From: Streptomyces sp. NBC_00370 | GTDB taxonomy: Bacteria; Actinomycetota; Actinomycetes; Streptomycetales; Streptomycetaceae | Direction: 5' to 3' | Length of the DNA: 64,000 nucleotides | NCBI RefSeq assembly: GCF_036084755.1 | Contig: NZ_CP107968.1 | Location: forward strand, 8,068,001 to 8,132,000 | Part shown: positions 61,908 through 64,000 of the stretch, piece by piece | Numbering within the stretch: position 1 is the first letter of the stretch | Layout: each line of letters begins with the position of its first letter | Made by a program: the position numbers and the translations under genes | Notes under the pieces: model-generated | Database searches by the model: none | Told to the model about the DNA's origin: nothing | Seen by the model: the letters and a program-made list of their open reading frames with translations, nothing else

Positions 61908-62750
61908 TTACCGAACGATCGAGACGATCTCCAGCACGGCGGCGACGAGGGCCATGTCCCCGCGCGCCGTCGTGCGGCCACGTGCCTCGTCCGGTGTGAT
62001 GCCACGGGTGGCGAGCCGCCACAGACAGTCCGCCTCGATCTCCACCTCGGCCGCCGCCGGGGCGCCGCTCTCCGCCAGTGCCCATCGCCGCGGCCCGCGA
62101 ACGGCCGTCCACCGACCGCCCGCCGGGCCCGGCACACCGACACGGACGACGGCTCCCGCGGCGGCCGGGGCATGGCGGAGGGTCAGCGGCAGCGCCCGCA
62201 GGAAGGTGTCCAGGACGGGGCGGAGCAGGGCAGGCTCAGCGGCGCCCGGACGCCCGACCGCGTCACGGATCTGCTGCTGGTGCACCCAGAACTCGGTGTA
62301 CTCCCGCGCGATGTCCAGCCACGCGGGCGACCGCCCCTCCGGTACCGCCCACGAGACACCCGTCCCGGCCGGCGCGGACAGGTCGCGAACCGCCCAGAAG
62401 TCATCCAGCTGAGCGCCCAGGTCCGCCAGCAGACCGGCCACCAGCCGTGGGCTGAACTGCCGCGCGGTGCGTACGAATTCCTCGTTCGTACGGTTCACGA
62501 ACTCCGCCACTGTCTCGCCGGTGCCGAAGACACCCCCGGGGTGTCCGTCACGCCCGGCCGACAGCCGTCTGATCTGGTCGTGCAGCACGTGCGCCGCCAC
62601 ATCCCGCACCGACCAGCCCGGACAGCCGGTCCCCCGGGACCAGTCGGCGGAATCCAGCCCGGACAGCAGCTCGACCAGCGCCCCGCGCTCGACGGGGAAG
62701 AGCGGCCGTACGTCCAGCGGCGGTCCCAGCCAGTCCCACTCCGTTTCCAT
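61908..62750 (-). CDS. Mycothiol-dependent maleylpyruvate isomerase family (DinB-like) protein
   Basis: This is a 280-residue DinB-like protein of the maleylpyruvate-isomerase family typical of actinomycetes. The N-terminal half has WSVRDVAAHVLHDQIRRL with a metal-type His, and the helix-bundle marks include AREYTEFWVHQQQIRDAVG (second metal site). Some members use mycothiol as cofactor; many have unknown substrates. ATG 62750 is the usual start. It is monocistronic between the DUF6479-like and DUF1707 genes. The C-terminal third (about 190-275) is a small SCP2-like domain as in related proteins. Confidence 0.87.
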   Translation of the reverse strand: METEWDWLGPPLDVRPLFPVERGALVELLSGLDSADWSRGTGCPGWSVRDVAAHVLHDQIRRLSAGRDGHPGGVFGTGETVAEFVNRTNEEFVRTARQFSPRLVAGLLADLGAQLDDFWAVRDLSAPAGTGVSWAVPEGRSPAWLDIAREYTEFWVHQQQIRDAVGRPGAAEPALLRPVLDTFLRALPLTLRHAPAAAGAVVRVGVPGPAGGRWTAVRGPRRWALAESGAPAAAEVEIEADCLWRLATRGITPDEARGRTTARGDMALVAAVLEIVSIVR

Positions 62751-62838
62751 CGCCGGAGTGGACCACGCGCGAACCGTCGGTCTCCACAGGTTTTGGCGCC
62801 CTGTCCACGCGTGGTGTTCGAACGCTTAGAGTGGAGCC

Positions 62839-63489
62839 ATGTCTGGTGAACTGGTGCCCGGTCGTGGCGAACTGCGCGCTTCCCATGAGGATCGGGACCG
62901 GATCGTGGAGCGGCTGCGGGTAGCGGCGGGGGACGGCCGGCTGACCGCGGAAGAGCTGGACCAGCGGCTCGACGTCGCCCTGACCGCCCGTACGCTCGGC
63001 GAGCTCGACACGCTGGTCGTGGACCTGCCGGTGACCGGACCCGGATCGTGGGCCGGCGCGGCCGCGGCGCCGAAGGACCTCTCGCGGATCGAGGTCAACA
63101 GCAGCAGCACGAAGCGGGTCGGCGTCTGGACCGTCCCGCGGCGTATGGAGATCCAGGTCAAGAGCGGCTCCGTCGTGCTGGACCTCACCACAGCCGTCAT
63201 CACGCTGCCCACACTGGAGATCGACGCCACGGTCCAGAGCGGCTCGATGACGCTGGTGGTGCCGCCGGACGTGTTCGTGGACGTCGACGAGGTGGCGGTG
63301 AAGAGCGGGCATGTGAGCAACAAGGCATCGCTCGACACCTCTCTGCCGGTACGGCTGCATGTGCGGGTGACCGGAAAGGTGGGCAGCGGCACGCTGACGG
63401 TACGACCGCCCAGGCCGCCGCGCCGTGGTTTCTGGCAGTGGCTGCTGCGCCGGCCCCGGCCGAGGCCGGCGCTGGACACGAAGTACTGA
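62839..63489 (+). CDS. DUF1707 (SHOCT-like) domain protein
   Basis: This is a 216-residue protein with an N-terminal DUF1707 domain (about 8-60, LRASHEDRDRIVERLRVAAGDGRLTAEELDQRL pattern) followed by a beta-rich middle part with repeated VKSGSVVLDL-type strands and an Arg/Pro-rich C-terminus that ends in TKY. DUF1707 proteins are common in actinomycetes; many lie near membranes and some control gene expression, but no function is certain. ATG 62839 has GGAG just upstream and a TTAGAGT -10-like element. It is divergent from the maleylpyruvate-isomerase-like gene. Confidence 0.85.
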   Translation: MSGELVPGRGELRASHEDRDRIVERLRVAAGDGRLTAEELDQRLDVALTARTLGELDTLVVDLPVTGPGSWAGAAAAPKDLSRIEVNSSSTKRVGVWTVPRRMEIQVKSGSVVLDLTTAVITLPTLEIDATVQSGSMTLVVPPDVFVDVDEVAVKSGHVSNKASLDTSLPVRLHVRVTGKVGSGTLTVRPPRPPRRGFWQWLLRRPRPRPALDTKY

Positions 63490-63534
63490 GGCGCGCGCCG
63501 CTTCGTCACCCGCAGGCGGGACGCTTCCGCGTTC

Positions 63535-63903
63535 TCACGCCGCGGGCAGGATGTCCGCCGCCCGCACGGGCGGCGCTTTGGTGACGTGCTTGAGCTCCAT
63601 CCGCGCCTCGCTGACACCGCCGTCGAGCGTGGCCCAGTACGGGTGTGTCGTCACGGTCAGACACAGCTCGACCAGCCGCTCCCGTACCCGCCGGACCTCG
63701 GCCTTCTGCTGTTCGCTGTAGCCGGGGCTGTCGGGGAAGACGGCCCGGTAGTGGTCGCTGTAGAGCATCTTGTCGCCGGTCCAGCCCGGCGCGGGGTCCA
63801 CGCTCCAGGGCAACTCGTCGCAGAGCGCGCCGTAGGCCGCCACGGTCCGGTGCAGTTCCAGCTGGGCGTCCACAAGGTCTTGAGGGAAGTCGTTCGTCGT
63901 CAC
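63535..63903 (-). CDS. Hypothetical protein of a small conserved family
   Basis: This is a 122-residue soluble protein with no named family. It starts VTTNDFPQDLVDAQLELHRT and is rich in helices; SGGVSEARMELKH-type residues lie near the C-terminus with a Trp-containing PYWATL segment. GTG 63903 is chosen because the longer frame upstream has atypical composition and a TACTAT -10-like box sits just before the GTG, suggesting a leaderless transcript. It is the last gene of the window. It is seen in similar Streptomyces genomes only as a hypothetical; no function is offered. Confidence 0.65.
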   Translation of the reverse strand: MTTNDFPQDLVDAQLELHRTVAAYGALCDELPWSVDPAPGWTGDKMLYSDHYRAVFPDSPGYSEQQKAEVRRVRERLVELCLTVTTHPYWATLDGGVSEARMELKHVTKAPPVRAADILPAA

Positions 63904-64000
63904 CTGCTTATAGTACGTCTGTTCGAATTTGGTTGGCGAGCCGCCACGCGCGCCGATCCGGGATTCGGAAGAAGTCCGCGGCGCGCCGAGGAACACGCGC

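Overview
The window is high-GC actinomycete DNA and looks like a Streptomyces chromosome: strong G/C third-position bias, many GTG/TTG starts, GTGA/ATGA stop-start overlaps, DmdR/IdeR-type iron boxes, a mycothiol-dependent isomerase homologue and several families common in Streptomyces (DUF574-type methyltransferase, DUF1707, SpoIIE-type phosphatase). No rRNA, tRNA, CRISPR array, transposase or integrase was found.

Region 1 (1-27,722) is an iron-regulated hydroxamate siderophore locus. It holds the 3' part of a formyltransferase gene, a FecCD-type importer (ATPase and two permeases), a 6275-residue five-module NRPS with methyltransferase domains inside two adenylation domains and an epimerase as last domain, an MbtH-like protein, a siderophore-binding lipoprotein, and a two-subunit ABC exporter. 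Three 19-bp iron boxes (3651, 3720, 27704) face the importer, the NRPS and the exporter/lipoprotein operon. The layout fits a formylated, N-methylated pentapeptide hydroxamate of the scabichelin/turgichelin type. The ornithine N-hydroxylase is not in the window and probably lies just upstream of base 1.

Region 2 (27,781-31,460) has a type-2 NADH dehydrogenase, then a short threonyl-tRNA synthetase paralogue without TGS or editing domains. The synthetase is preceded by a 16-residue leader peptide with three consecutive Thr codons and a perfect terminator hairpin, which together look like a ribosome-mediated attenuator. A nucleoside deaminase and a gene remnant follow.

Region 3 (31,461-40,337) is the most unusual part. 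It combines a GTP cyclohydrolase II homologue with Met in place of the switch Tyr (the form known to stop at the formamidopyrimidine FAPy), a creatininase-family protein and a RibD-type reductase: together these resemble the archaeal ArfA/B/C route. Across the shared locus runs a translationally coupled operon with a PTPS-fold protein that has lost key residues, a GT4 glycosyltransferase, a methyltransferase and a polytopic membrane protein, plus an MDR dehydrogenase. I infer an orphan pathway making a GTP-derived, glycosylated and/or methylated metabolite.

Region 4 (40,324-64,000) is mostly housekeeping and stress genes: a SRPBCC/FAD oxidoreductase/SpoIIE phosphatase operon, cyclophilin, an ATPase-fold regulator, enoyl-CoA hydratase family, MsrA, an SDR/TetR divergent pair with two palindromic operators, an ogt/ECF-sigma/ogt alkylation-repair operon, a GT9-like protein, a PobA-like hydroxylase, an ABC-F protein, a PMT-family membrane glycosyltransferase, a stand-alone LigD phosphoesterase-domain protein, a ClpC-like AAA+ unfoldase and small conserved proteins.
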